Below, piece after piece: positions 25,605-36,381 of a stretch of 64,000 nucleotides of DNA (its first letter is position 1; every line of letters begins with the position of its first letter). The position numbers and the translations under genes are program-made. Below the pieces are notes generated by a model. That model searched no databases. It worked only from the letters and a program-made list of their open reading frames with translations, and was not told the origin of the DNA. The stretch lies in contig CM038469.1 of assembly GCA_021464415.1 (NCBI GenBank), positions 9,712,501-9,776,500 on the forward strand. Direction: 5' to 3'. The stretch is from Lonicera japonica (taxonomy: Eukaryota > Streptophyta > Magnoliopsida > Dipsacales > Caprifoliaceae).

Positions 25605-25776
25605 GCTGATTGTATATAATGTGTTTCATCGAAATTTAAAGCCAAAAAAAATATATTTACTAGTGCTGACTGTAAGTTGAAGATTTGTGATTTTGGTCTT
25701 GCTTGTGTATCATTTAAAGTGATTTAATAATGCCCCATCCGCTAGTTAGATTTATGATTTTGGTCTTGCTTGGGGA
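25605..25776 (+). pseudogene. MAP kinase gene fragment
   Basis: The reading FHRNLKPK followed, after a one-base frame change in the A-run at 25644-25651, by SADCKLKICDFGLACVSF matches the catalytic-loop-to-DFG part of plant MAP kinases of the TDY group (family pattern HRDLKPKN...DCKLKICDFGLARVSF). The catalytic Asp is Asn here, and two stops follow. A partial repeat of the DFG region (ATTTATGATTTTGGTCTTGC) is found at 25750-25769. Only this scrap remains, so it is non-functional, either a pseudogene or transposon-captured. Confidence 0.65.
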
Positions 25777-25959
25777 CACCAGAGAAGAGTAGATTCTTGA
25801 TCTGCGATTTGAAGAAAGAGGGAGGAGAAGAAGAGATACAGAGAGGCTATATATAAATGGGGGTTTTCTAATTCTGAAAACCTAAAGAGGGAGTTTAAGA
25901 TAGGTTAAATCTAGAACGCCCATTTTTTAAGGAGATCTAATTGAGTGAGAGCATTTGGT

Positions 25960-26200
25960 ACTATTTGGCAATATGGTACAAATAGTAGTGATACATTTGG
26001 TAATACCACGGCAATACTAATATTTTGGTACAATACGATATACCGTTAGTAATTATTTTTAATACTATTACCCTACAGTACAATTATTAATTTGTATTAT
26101 ACCATTGCCAAACTTCAATATAAATTAATAATGATACAATATGGTATGGCAATTAATCTTGGTACAAAATTCCACCCCTCATACTAGCCCTAGCAGTTAT
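25960..26200. repeat. TGGTAC-rich AT segment, MITE-like
   Basis: Repeated short words TGGTAC, GGTATGGCAAT and AATACTA occur in both orientations without a clear unit. Such sequence is common in short plant DNA transposons. The boundaries are uncertain. Confidence 0.25.
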
Positions 26201-26414
26201 ACTCAATATCCGATGTTGAAAACAAGTTAGAAGATAATTGGATTTCTTAAGGATCAAAGCATTTATTGTGGGGTGAGAAGAGATCAACTACTCTGCCAAC
26301 TTCACTGCACCTGATGCAAACATTTCTAGTATATAATAAATTAATTTAAAATATAAACAGCTAATTTTATTTTCTTTGAGCTTTTAACTTCTTTCAAACC
26401 GAGAAGGCATAAGC

Positions 26415-26620
26415 GTAATTTTTTGTTTTTTGTTTTTTGTAATGTCATGGGCTATCCACACCTTTGCTCCGACTCATGGACATCAAGTGTCAGCTCGTAC
26501 TCCATGAATGATGGTTAGAGAGGCTCGAACTTGAGACGTGTCATACATCTAAAATCTGCCCTTCCACTATGCCACCCTTTGGGGTTAGGCACAAGCCTAT
26601 TATACCACCCTTTGGGGTTA
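26415..26620 (-). mobile_element. tRNA-derived SINE
   Basis: On the minus strand a good pol III A box TGGCATAGTGG (complement of 26564-26574) is followed by B box AGTTCGAGCC (complement of 26522-26531). The 3' tail at 26421-26441 is A-rich (AAAAAACAAAAAACAAAAAA pattern). Flanks AGGCATAAGCGTAA at about 26405-26418 and AGGTACAAGCGTTA at about 26621-26634 look like a diverged target duplication. The 5' end is partly doubled: CCACCCTTTGGGGTTAGG occurs at 26573 and again at 26606. Confidence 0.65.
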
Positions 26621-26634
26621 GGTACAAGCGTTAG

Positions 26635-27152
26635 GTGGTTGTTAAAAAGTATAAAAATTTTCCAATTTTTGTGGTGAGGTCAACAATAATCACCAAAGAG
26701 TTCAACACTCTGTTGAATATTCAGGGCCTAAAATGACAAAAGGTGATAAACAAAAAACATTAATGTAATTAAGTCTTTGCCGGGACTAATATTGAATGGT
26801 CCATCAAGATCCAAGAAGGCCGATTCAAATTTTCCATTTGCAGAATAGACCCCAATCAAATTTAACATTAAATATGTGGTCATCTGTAAGCATAGTGCGT
26901 ATTAACGTGCAAGTTTCTCTCTCTCTCTCTCTGTAATTTTAGTTTCAAATTGTGTCCACATTAAATTGTCAAACACCTTTATTATGGATGGTACTCTCTA
27001 GAGTCTTTCTTTATTAAGCAACATGAAAAGGACGTGGAATCTATTGAGGGATGACTTGACATTAAGTCTATCCAAAATTAATACACAGATATAGTCTAGC
27101 TTTAACAATTTTATCAACAAACATTGGAAAGGTAGGCGAACACGAAATTAGC
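26635..27152. other. Upstream region of the methylesterase gene
   Basis: No gene. A (CT)n run at 26913-26931 is the only simple repeat; CT-rich runs are frequent in plant promoters, but it lies almost 300 bp above the start codon. Confidence 0.4.
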
Positions 27153-27158
27153 TATAAA
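27153..27158 (+). promoter_or_regulatory. Candidate TATA box of the methylesterase gene
   Basis: TATAAA within GCTATAAAAGGAGAGG lies 46 bp before the ATG at 27199. With the usual 25-35 bp spacing, transcription would begin near 27185, giving a very short leader. Confidence 0.55.
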
Positions 27159-27198
27159 AGGAGAGGAGTGTTAACAGAAAGATTCAAAGAAATATAGG

Positions 27199-28967
27199 AT
27201 GGGGTCATTGAAATATGAGAGGCATTTTGTGCTGGTTCATGGGTCATGCCATGGGGCGTGGTGCTGGTACAAGTTGGCACCGTTGCTAAGATCAGCGGGT
27301 CATAGGGTAAGTGCCATGGACCTTGCAGCGTCGGGTACTAACCCGAAACAATTGGAGGACCTTAAGGTAATTTCAGACTATATGGAGCCTTTGATGGAGT
27401 TTATGACAGATTTACCCGCGGACGAGAAGGTGGTTCTGGTGGGCCATAGTATGGGTGGGGTCGCAATTTCTGTTGCCATGGAAAAGTTTCCTAGGAAAAT
27501 AGCGGTTGCAGTGTTTGTTACCGCTTTTATGCATGGTCCTAACTTGACTATGAAACAAATCCAATATGAGGTATTTTCTAAGTAGTTACTTACTTGTGGA
27601 TCTGATAACTCTTAACTTCACTCGTTCATGCAATGATACATATATACAATCCAGCTAAAAAAACATGAAATTGATATATGTAAAAGGTTTGAGCTTCTTT
27701 CTCCTTTTCATTTTTTATCAATTGCTACTCGTTGAGAGATATATGCTAAATATTCATTTTTTATCCACGTAGATGTGGTATTGAATCATTTATTGTGTCC
27801 ACTACTTATTCGATACTTGTTTGTTCACCTTTTGTTGTGGTGGTGGTTTTTTCATTATCATGCTTTGTATTAAAAAATACTAATATATCTCACCCATGAT
27901 CTTTAAGGATATATTTGTTGACTCTGTTAATTTAGAGGGGATATCGAGACCATAAATTTCACATCAGAAAATTGAAGCCTCTCAAAGCAATAATAAGAAC
28001 AAGGGGCTAATCCACCCATTGCCCAAATATTGGTTTTGGATTGGATGCTCCGAACTCTAATATAGTATCACAGGTGAGTTATTATCCATGTGTTATGTCC
28101 AACGGATATATACACAGGCTCCACATCATTTAATATAAGTAGTTTACATATTAAGCTCAAAATTACGCCACATGTGAGGCCATTACAACCCTTATACTCA
28201 TATGTTGCTAGTTAACGCAATAAATAAATTAAGGATCTACCACAATTTTTAAAATTATTAGTTTATTGCATTTACTAATCAGATACAAAGATTTGGTTAC
28301 TCCTGCGTTCATATTTAATTTGCGCGGACTTGCATGTAGCTTCATATACACATAAAACGCGACACCTTTGTATAATAGGGTATATATCTCTTCATCATGC
28401 TAATAAGTAACTCCTTTTTTCTATTTGAAATATATATGTAGTGGAAACCTGGATCGGCTGAACCCGGAGAAATCGAATTCTGGTACACGAATGGGTCAAA
28501 CAATCCCCCAACTTCCTTCTTGTTTGGCCCCAAGTATATATCCAACACAATGTATCAACTTTCCCCACCCGAGGTATGTATATGCAATCTTAGTGTCCAA
28601 ACACACCATTTCATGTATAAACAAATTATTTTTAATCAATCAGTTTTACCTAATGTCTTCACCCTGTGGTGAATTTTAACAGGATTTGAGCCTTGCACTT
28701 ACACTTGCGAGACCATGCCCTTCTTTTCACGACGAAAAGTCCGAGAAGGAGATTTTGCTCACTGAAAAAAATTATGGATCAGTTTGTCGAGTTTACATAA
28801 TGAGCGGTCAAGATAAGGGATTACATGTGGAATTACAAAAATATATGATCGATAGGAATCCGCCTGATGAAGTGAAGGAAATACCAGATTCAGATCACAT
28901 GGTCATGAACTCAAAACCTCAAGAGTTGTGCTCTTATTTGCTAGAGATAGCTGAAAAGTACTATTAA
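27199..28967 (+). CDS. Methylesterase (MES/SABP2-like alpha/beta hydrolase), three exons
   Basis: Exons 27199-27570, 28442-28573 and 28683-28967 join in phase to 262 codons, the usual family length. Intron 1 (871 bp) and intron 2 (109 bp) both have GT...AG ends. Key residues: oxyanion segment LVHGSCHGAWCWYKL (residues 12-26), nucleophile elbow GHSMGG with Ser84, Asp212 in SGQDKG and His240 in DSDHMVM, matching the Ser-Asp-His triad and spacing of tobacco SABP2. Family members hydrolyse methyl esters of salicylate, jasmonate or indole-acetate in the cytosol; related proteins include polyneuridine aldehyde esterase and hydroxynitrile lyase. The substrate cannot be told from sequence. No signal peptide is seen. 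No frame damage was found, so this is the one likely functional host gene here. Its last 16 codons are duplicated at 30397. Confidence 0.9.
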
Positions 28968-29066
28968 TTTTTCCCTAATTACTTAATGCTTCACAAATAT
29001 TGTGCATATTATTTTCCTTGTGTACAATGATCGGTATATAATATTGTGTGGATAAATATGGCAGTG

Positions 29067-29072
29067 AATAAA
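29067..29072 (+). terminator. Candidate poly(A) signal AATAAA
   Basis: AATAAA 100 bp after the stop codon of the methylesterase gene, in AT-rich DNA. The same signal is kept in the duplicated copy at about 30528. Confidence 0.5.
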
Positions 29073-29555
29073 ACCCTATCTTAAAATATATATGTAAAAA
29101 AGAGCAAGTCTAGCTTATCACCTTGATGAGAAGTCAAAAAAATGTTGTTGCTTAGTTATACAATTTATTTTGTTAAGAAATATATGATGATTAAAGTGTG
29201 TGTATTTAACTATTTATAATAATTTGTTTTTTTTTTGTGTCTGTAACTATTTATTGTAATTAATCCATTATATATTCGCGACACGTCGCACTATAAACAG
29301 GGCTGATCTAACTTTTTTTTTCTGGGACACAATTTAACTATTTTTTTTTAATGTAAATATGAGCAGCGATATTAAAGTAACCATAAATTGAAAAGAAAGG
29401 AAGTGGGCTCACATATGATAAGCAATGAATTATAAAAATCAATCATGTTCAATAGAACTACGAGTAGTAACCACGAAATATCTCTCTTGACACGTACAAT
29501 CTTTCATTTTCTCATATGCAAAATCTATCCTCTTGCTTTGGCTTTCTATGCAATG

Positions 29556-29660
29556 CAAGGGGTTATTTGTTTTTTAACCCAAAGAATTTCAATTGTTTTG
29601 TATTTAGCATAACACGTTCTTGAAATTAGATTTTGGCCCAAAGTTATGGATAATCATTTT
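29556..29660. repeat. Relic terminus of the Mutator-like family found at 31058
   Basis: GGGGTTATTTGTTTTTTAACCC, then TTTCAATTGTTTTG, resembles the left terminus of the 31058 element (GGGGCATTTTGTTTTTAATCC). It is repeated at about 30949 because it lies in the tandem duplication. No matching opposite end was found, so it is a terminal relic that predates the duplication. Confidence 0.5.
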
Positions 29661-30396
29661 TTAAATTTTAAAAAATTATTTATATGTTTTTAAAATTTTA
29701 TTTTTTTGTTTTTACCAAAGTTTCCCTGTGACTTTTATTAATTAAAACTAATTTTTCCTACAATTTAGGAATTCTATGATTTGGAAAAGGGTGATTTTAT
29801 TTATATCTGCCATATCCTGCAGTTAATCTACGCTATTAAGTTAATCCGCAAGCATGGATAGACTGACAAAAAATGTTATTAATTTAATTTTATAAATATT
29901 ATTTTGAATGATAATTTAATATTAAAATATTCACAAAATTAATAAGTACAAATAGATTAAGAATTTAGATTATAATATTAATAAGCAATGGGTAAATCCT
30001 AATTAACAGTAAACTAAAATAACAAAAACAAAAATTAACCCTTTACTACTTTCCGGTTCAAATTTTAATGGTTTTCTTCCATCTTTCTCACATAATACCC
30101 AGGGTCCCTCTTTCCATCTTTCCATATGCACCATATGTAAAATTAGTTAAATATAAATATAGTTATATATATATAATTAGTTGTTAACTAACAAGAGGTA
30201 TGAGAGTCACTTATTTTTAAAAATGTAAAATAAATGATCATATCTGACCTCTATAGCCACCAAGTATAAACATCTAAAGTCTAAATAAACCACCCATTCA
30301 AACATAAAAGGTGCAAACAAACGGTACCTAAATCTAGTAGGCGCTTTCTTCCAATTGTATTGAGAGTTGTAGTGTGAAGGCCCTCTTTCTAGACGT

Positions 30397-30444
30397 CAAG
30401 AGTTGTGCTCTTATTTGCTAGAGATAGCTGAAAAGTACTATTAA
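30397..30444 (+). pseudogene. Duplicated last 16 codons of the methylesterase
   Basis: It encodes QELCSYLLEIAEKYY and the stop, identical in protein to the end of exon 3. It was produced by the tandem duplication and has no upstream coding part. Confidence 0.9.
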
Positions 30445-31057
30445 TTTTTCCCTAATTACTTAATGCTTCATAAATATTGTGCATATTATTTTCCTTGTGT
30501 ACAATGATAGGTATATAATATTGTGTGAATAAAACCCTAGCTTAAAATATATATGTAAAGAAGAGCAAGTCTAGCTTATTACCTTGATGAGAAGCAGGTC
30601 AAAAAAAGTTGTTGCTTAGTTATACAATTTATTTTGTTAAGAAATATATGATGATTAAAGTGTATCTGTGTATGTGTATTTAAACAGGGCTGATCTAAAA
30701 AAACAAAAATTTGGGACACTATTTAACTATTTTTTTAATGTAAATGTCGGCAGCGATATTAATGTAACCATAAATTGGAAAGAAAGGAAGTGGGCTGTGG
30801 GCTCACATAAATGATAAGCAATGAATTATAAAAATCATCGTCAATATAACTATGAGTAGTGACCACGAAATATCTCACTTGACACGTACAATCTTTCATT
30901 TTCTCATATGCAGAATCTATCCTCTTGCTTTGGCTTTCTATGCAATGCAAGGGGCTGTTTGTTTTTAGCCCAAAGAATTTCAATTGTTTTGTATTTAGCC
31001 TAACACGTTCTTGAAATTAGATTTTGGCCCAAAGTTATGGATAATTATTTTTTTAAA

Positions 31058-32711
31058 GGGGCATTTTGTTTTTAATCCAGGGAATTCAAATTGTTTTGCT
31101 TTTAACCCAATACATTTGAGAAATTAGTAATTGATCCAAATGAGTGGATAATTACCAAATATACATTTTATAAATTATTTTATTAGGTTTTTTTTTCTTT
31201 TATAATTTTCCCATCTTATCCTTTTTTTAACTTGTCAAATTTAAATTTATTATTCATCTAAAATTATATTTAGTTGTTACTAGAATATATATCTTATAGA
31301 GATTTATATGCTTTTAAATTCAAATTTTTAAATTTTTTAATCTAAAATTCGCAAATATAACTACAAGTGATAACTTTGACATAGGATAAATATATAATAG
31401 AAAAATTAATAAGTTGACTTGCAATAAATAAAAAATATCAAAAATTAAACTTGGAGTATCTACAAGACATATTAAACGTAAATATTATACACAATGTACT
31501 AAAAAAATACAGTCATATTAACAAAGAGATCACACAAGAAAAACTAAAAATATAGCCATATTAAAAATATCATATATTAAAACTTGGAGTATCTAGAAGA
31601 CATCTTGATATATAGTAAATATTACATATATATAAAACTAAAAACGCATAAATATTAAATACAAATAAAACTAATAACGTGGACATATTAAAAGAGATTA
31701 CACAAATAAAACTGAAAACACAATCATATTAAAAAAAATTACACAATTAAAAATAAAAATGCAGTCATGTTAAAAAAGACATTACACAAGTTAAACTTAA
31801 AACATAATCATATTAAAAAAAATTACACAAGTAAAAATAAAAAAGCAGTCATATTAAAAAAGACCTTTTACAATTCAAACTAAAAGCACAGTTATATTTA
31901 AAAACATTACACAAGTAAAATTAAACAAAGTCATATTAAATATGTCAAGATCAAGAATATTAAATATGAAGAAATGTAAAGAGAGAGAGAGGTTCAAAAG
32001 AGTAGGAAGAAATAATTTACTAACCATATAATGAATGTTATAATAATTATTATTCGTCGTCAAATAGAACATTACTGATGGTCATTGGATCATATATTGC
32101 ATGATCGCAACAACACATAAATCCACAATGGAATTTTTTTATATCTCATATTTTGCCACGAACACTAGATTTTGACGTTTCTGATTGATATCGTAATGAT
32201 ATATTTTCTTAATGCTATGTTTCTCTTCGTAATAGAGGGTATGCACCACCAAAATTAAGAGGTCAATCTTCAAATCCTCCATAAATAAATAAATAACAGT
32301 CTGTAGAGAGAAATGCAGCCTTTAATTCATCTGCATTGTGTATTATTTAATTAATTTTAAAAAAATCTTGGTAGAGATATAAATGCATTTGTTATAAATA
32401 TCTATTATATATATATATATTATTAATTGTATTAGAGGTAATGATAAATACTATAAGAGTGATAAGTATCAATTATTAATTGTATTATATATTGTCTAGT
32501 AATAAAGGAGATAACAACCTTATCATTTAATAAGGATAATTTAGTCAGATTAATCTTAAAAAAAGCAAGAATATTGGGAAAAAAAATCTGAATTTTGGCT
32601 AAATAAATTCAAATGGGTTAAATCCTAAATATTGGGCCATTCACTAATTTATTAAATGTAATGGGTTTCAGTAAATAAACCCTTAAAATCTTTGGGCAAA
32701 TCCTAATTTGC
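31058..32711 (+). mobile_element. Non-autonomous Mutator-like element, copy 1
   Basis: It interrupts tandem copy 2 between TATTTTTTTAAA (31046-31057) and TATTTTTTAAA (32712-32722), while tandem copy 1 has a single ATTTTTTAAA at the site near 29651. The left terminus reads GGGGCATTTTGTTTTTAATCC, and the right terminus reversed reads GCAAATTAGGATTTGCC. The element has no open frame of note. The same two termini in opposite order, and a shared interior block (GGTTAGTAAATT...CTTTTGAAC in reverse, about 31975-32025), occur in the element at 54441-55823. Confidence 0.8.
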
Positions 32712-33315
32712 TATTTTTTAAATTCTAAAAAATTATTCATATTTTTTTTAAAATTATTTTAAAATATTTTTTCCAAAGTTGCCTTGTGACTTTTATTAAT
32801 TAAAACTAATTTTTCCTACAATTTAGGAATTCTATGAGTTGGGAAAGGATGATTTTATTTAAATCCGCCATATATTACGGTTAATCTATACTATTAAGTT
32901 AATCTACAAGCGTAGATAGATTAGCAAAAAATATTAATAATTTAATTTTATAAATATTATTTTGAATAATAATTTAATATTAAAATATCTACTAAATTAA
33001 TAAGTACAACCACTTAAAAAATTTAGATTATAATATTAATAAACAATGGGTAAATCCTAATTAATGTTAAAGTAAAATAACAAAAACAAAAATTAGCCCC
33101 TTACTACTTCCGATTCAAAATTTAACGGTGTTCTTCCATCTTTTTCACATAATACCCACTATCCCTCTTTCCATTCCATATACACCATGTATAAAATTAG
33201 TTATATATAAATATAGTTATAGATATAATTAGTTGTTAACTAAGAAGAGGTATGAGAGCCACTTATTCTTAAAAATGTAAAATAAATTATCATATCTTAC
33301 CTTTAAAGCCACCAA

Positions 33316-33512
33316 TTTGACGCGCCATATTAGAGAGTCGGATAAGATTATTTAATCCCATCCTCGACATGATAAAACAATCCCACTTCTTTCGGTGGGA
33401 TAAGAAACTTTAGTGGGATAAATAATCCGCCTAGATATCCAATTCTGAAGAACACCAAACATGGGATAAGACAAATTTATCCTATCCCATTCGCTTATCC
33501 TGCACGTCAAAC
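33316..33512. mobile_element. Short MITE with TTTGACG termini
   Basis: It is absent from tandem copy 1. The left end TTTGACGCGCC is inverted relative to the right end GCACGTCAAA. Inside, GGGATAAG and CTTATCC words occur in inverted order. The target duplication is unclear because the flanks of the two tandem copies differ by a small indel. Confidence 0.6.
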
Positions 33513-33634
33513 GCAGTTAAAGTTTGAATAAACCACCCATTCAAACTTAAAAGGTGCAAACAAACAGTACCTAAATCTTGTAGGCACTTTCTTCCAATTG
33601 TATTGAGAGTTGCAGTGTGAAAGCCTCTTTCTAG

Positions 33635-34285
33635 TTTTCTTGCTTATGAATCATATGAACATTTTGATATCTTCTCATTTGTGCCTATATTGGAAATGCT
33701 ATAAATTTCTTCAAATTCTGGTTAAGAAGCTTCGAGCCATGCTATGTCCTTTCTCTTGTATATATATATATATAAAATGATAAGAGTTCTGATAGTTGTA
33801 AATTAACTCACCTCCGCCCAAATCTTCAAAAAATGTAAACCCCAATAACTCTCTAATATGACCTTGAAAATTTAGTTACATAGAAGAATATTCCCATTTA
33901 ACTTCATTCCTAGTAAAAAATGACATGAATGATACAGGATTGGAACTAACTTCTAGCCATTGGATTTTTAAATATGCAATTTCTCAATTTTATTTGGAAA
34001 ATACAAAACTATTTTAATCAAGTGGTCAAATTAAAAAACAATATGAATGTATGTACTAATAATTTCACTTAGTTACCTACAGAAAGAAAGTAGAAAACAA
34101 TAAAAAATGGTAAACAGAAATTGAAAAGCTGATGAAGAACATCTGAAATTGAAAAGCTAATGAAGAATATACCTTGGGGGAATATCTTTACAAGCTTACT
34201 CTCCTCACACAAGCTATAAATTATCATGATCCACAGATATCAAAAATATTGTATCTACACAAGCTATAAAGTATGCTTAAACTAC
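33635..34285. other. Intergenic DNA with short local repeats
   Basis: No gene. GAAATTGAAAAGCTRATGAA occurs twice at about 34119 and 34147, and CACAAGCTATAAA occurs twice near 34207 and 34258. Confidence 0.45.
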
Positions 34286-34308
34286 ATACACTACACCAGT
34301 TGGAGTCT

Positions 34309-35140
34309 TGGGCGACATACCCTATTGGGTATGTCTCCTAAGTGAGTCATTTAGGAGACATACATTTCGTGTGTCGCTTAAGTACGTCCTTAAGTGACAT
34401 ATATACTACGTATGTCTCCTATGTACATACCTTAGGCCACATACAATTACGAATGTCTCCTCATAGTTTCACTTAGGAGACATACATTTCGTGTGTCGCC
34501 TAAGAACGTACTTAGGCGACATATATACTACGTATGTCTCCTATGTAAGGCCACATACAATTACGAATGTCTCCTCATAGTTTCACTTAGGAGACATACA
34601 TTTCGTGTGTCGCCTAAGAACGTACTTAGGCGACATATATGCTACGTATGTCTCCCATGTACATACCTTAGGCCACATACAATTATGAATGTCTCCTCAT
34701 AGTTTCACTTAGGAGACATACATTTAGTATGTTGCCTAATTACTTACTTAGGCGACATATATACTCCCTACGTCTCCTAAGTACTTATTTTATGAGACAT
34801 ACACAATTAGTATGTCGCCTAAAAGTGTTTAAAAAAATTTGAATTTTTCGGGAAAAAAAGGAGGCAAAAAATTGTCCTGAAAAAAGGAGGCAAAAAATAA
34901 AAACTCTTAAGCGACATATATATTCCGTATGTCTCCGAAGTACATATCTTAAGAGACATACAAAATTAGTTTGTCGCCTAATAGTTTTTCAAAAAATTTG
35001 AATTTTTCACGAAAAAAAAAGAGGCAAAAAATTTTGTCCGCGAAAAAAAGGAGGCAAAAAATTAAGACTCTTAGGCGACATCAATATTTATATATGTCGC
35101 CTAAGTGGTAATCTTAGGAGACATACATAATAAGTGTGTC
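34309..35140. repeat. Left subterminal repeat array of CACTA 1
   Basis: Dense short repeats in both orientations: CTTAGGAGACATACAT, GTGTGTCGCCTAAG, CTTAGGCGACATATAT and CGTATGTCTCCTA. A larger unit of about 120-135 bp ending CCTCATAGTTTCACTTAGG is tandemly repeated three to four times between 34346 and 34760. In En/Spm such motifs bind the accessory transposase protein. Confidence 0.85.
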
Positions 35141-35154
35141 AACTAAGTGATAAC

Positions 35155-35160
35155 TATAAA
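35155..35160 (+). promoter_or_regulatory. Candidate promoter TATA of CACTA 1
   Basis: TATAAA in AACTATAAATTGGCGG directly follows the left subterminal array, and a CT-rich stretch (35197-35255) and an ATG at 35286 come after. This is where the element's own + strand promoter is expected. Transcription from it would run antisense into the NRPD1 fragment that begins at 35440. Confidence 0.4.
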
Positions 35161-35439
35161 TTGGCGGAAAATCCCCATTTTATTCAATCCCTAAATTTTT
35201 TCTAACTCTCTATCTCGTTCTTCTCTCTCTTGCTATGTACTTTTTCTTTTTCTTTTTTTTTAAATTTCATAAAAATAAGCAAAAGATGGAGAACATCTCA
35301 CCAAGGCACTCATCGTTTTTTTTCCAAATTTTCCTAAGAATTAGTATTGTTTTCAATTATTTTCCAACTTTTTAAGTTTTTATCAAAACAGACCCAAAAG
35401 GAACATCATCGTCACCATTTTTAATGAGTTATTAATTAC

Positions 35440-36381
35440 CTTCATCATCTCCCAAGAGGAATTGCTGCTCAGAGAAGAATCAAGAACTGCCTTGTAGGCA
35501 GGAGTGGACATGGCAGTTGCAGCTAATACTCCAATAAGTTCACCAGTAGCAAATAAAGTCTGGGTCATAATTCCAGTCTTTACACCATACTCGAATTGAA
35601 TGACTGAATGGCTGCACACATTCCTAACTGTGGCATCATAACAAACAACATTTCGAAGAATAGCCATCAAGTTCTTAAACAAGGTTCCTGGTTCAGTCAA
35701 TCCTCTAGAGGAACGGACCATCACTTCTCTACTACTAATTGAGTGGACTATCTCTTGGTACGGGTCCAACCCATGAAATAGACAGCTCGTCACAAAACTG
35801 AATTCCTCAGTGTGGTAGGTATTGCTGAAATGATACTTCCTGTGAAAAAGAGAAGTCATTTCTCCAACCAATGTGTTTGAATAGAGTTTCCCCTTATCTA
35901 ACATTTGAACACCCAAGAACCCTATTTGCTGAAACACCCTATTAATGGTCGAGTCGCTCTTAGAATCGATTATATCACTCATTGAAGATGACTTCAGAAT
36001 GAAATTTGTATCGGGCATTTTAACAAGTTTTAGGTGATTCTCCAGCCGCAACTCTTCCAACTCATTGTAGGAGGACCTTGTATGATGCAGCGGGGGGGGG
36101 GGGGGGGGAATATCTTGAATATTCTCTTGGAGTTCCTTGGGGATAAAAAAATCTTCCAAACCAACACTAAAACCTTAAGAATATAAATTCTCCATAAGCA
36201 TCGGTTGTACAGAATTGATGAAGCTCAGAACCTCATTGGGCCCCTTCCCAAAGAAAATAGAAATAACCATGTCACTGATAATCGACGGGATTACATCTCG
36301 ATTAAAATTGATTTTCAGCACTTGACTGTTGGATATTGAGTGTCGCTCACCATAATAGTCAAGGCCCGATGGTAGATAAGT
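35440..36381 (-). pseudogene. NRPD1: Captured fragment of RNA polymerase IV largest subunit
   Basis: Read on the minus strand from TYLPSGLDYYGERHS through GFSVGLEDFFIPKELQE, IDSKSDSTINRVFQQIGFLG, HGLDPYQEIVHSISSREV, SSRGLTEPGTLFKNLMAILR and GELIGVLAATAMSTPAYKAV to SSNSSWEMMK. This is the pattern of plant NRPD1, covering the region equivalent to the bridge helix and trigger loop of Pol II; the catalytic metal-binding aspartates lie outside it. The left limit follows an acceptor-like TGTTACAG and the right limit is a donor-like AAG|GTAATT, so exon-intron borders came along: capture was from DNA, not from cDNA. There is a nonsense codon TAA before GFSVGLED, and a 17-G run (36092-36108) encodes an aberrant proline run. 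It cannot make a functional subunit. Confidence 0.85.
36092..36108. repeat. Homopolymer of 17 G
   Basis: An uninterrupted run of G on the + strand inside the NRPD1 fragment; on the sense (minus) strand it is poly-C giving consecutive prolines. Length in such a run is prone to replication slippage and sequencing error. Confidence 0.9.

Larger units (their letters stand above)
28919..30395. repeat. Tandem duplication, copy 1 (gene 3' end plus flank)
   Basis: The segment starting TCAAGAGTTGTGCTC inside exon 3 and ending CCTCTTTCTAG is repeated directly from 30396. The offset is 1477 bp. Matching runs through the gene end, the poly(A) region, the TTTTGGCCCAAAGTTATGG block, the TTTTCCTACAATTTAGGAATT block and the CAATTGTATTGAGAGTTG block. 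This copy contains the working gene end. Confidence 0.9.
30396..33634. repeat. Tandem duplication, copy 2, expanded by insertions
   Basis: It corresponds block by block to 28919-30395, but is enlarged by a 1.65-kb element at 31058-32711 and a roughly 200-bp MITE at 33316-33512. Comparison with copy 1 gives the pre-insertion state of both sites. Confidence 0.88.

Noticed and set aside
34493..34702. 69-codon frame in the CACTA 1 left array
   Set aside because: Translation of subterminal repeats.
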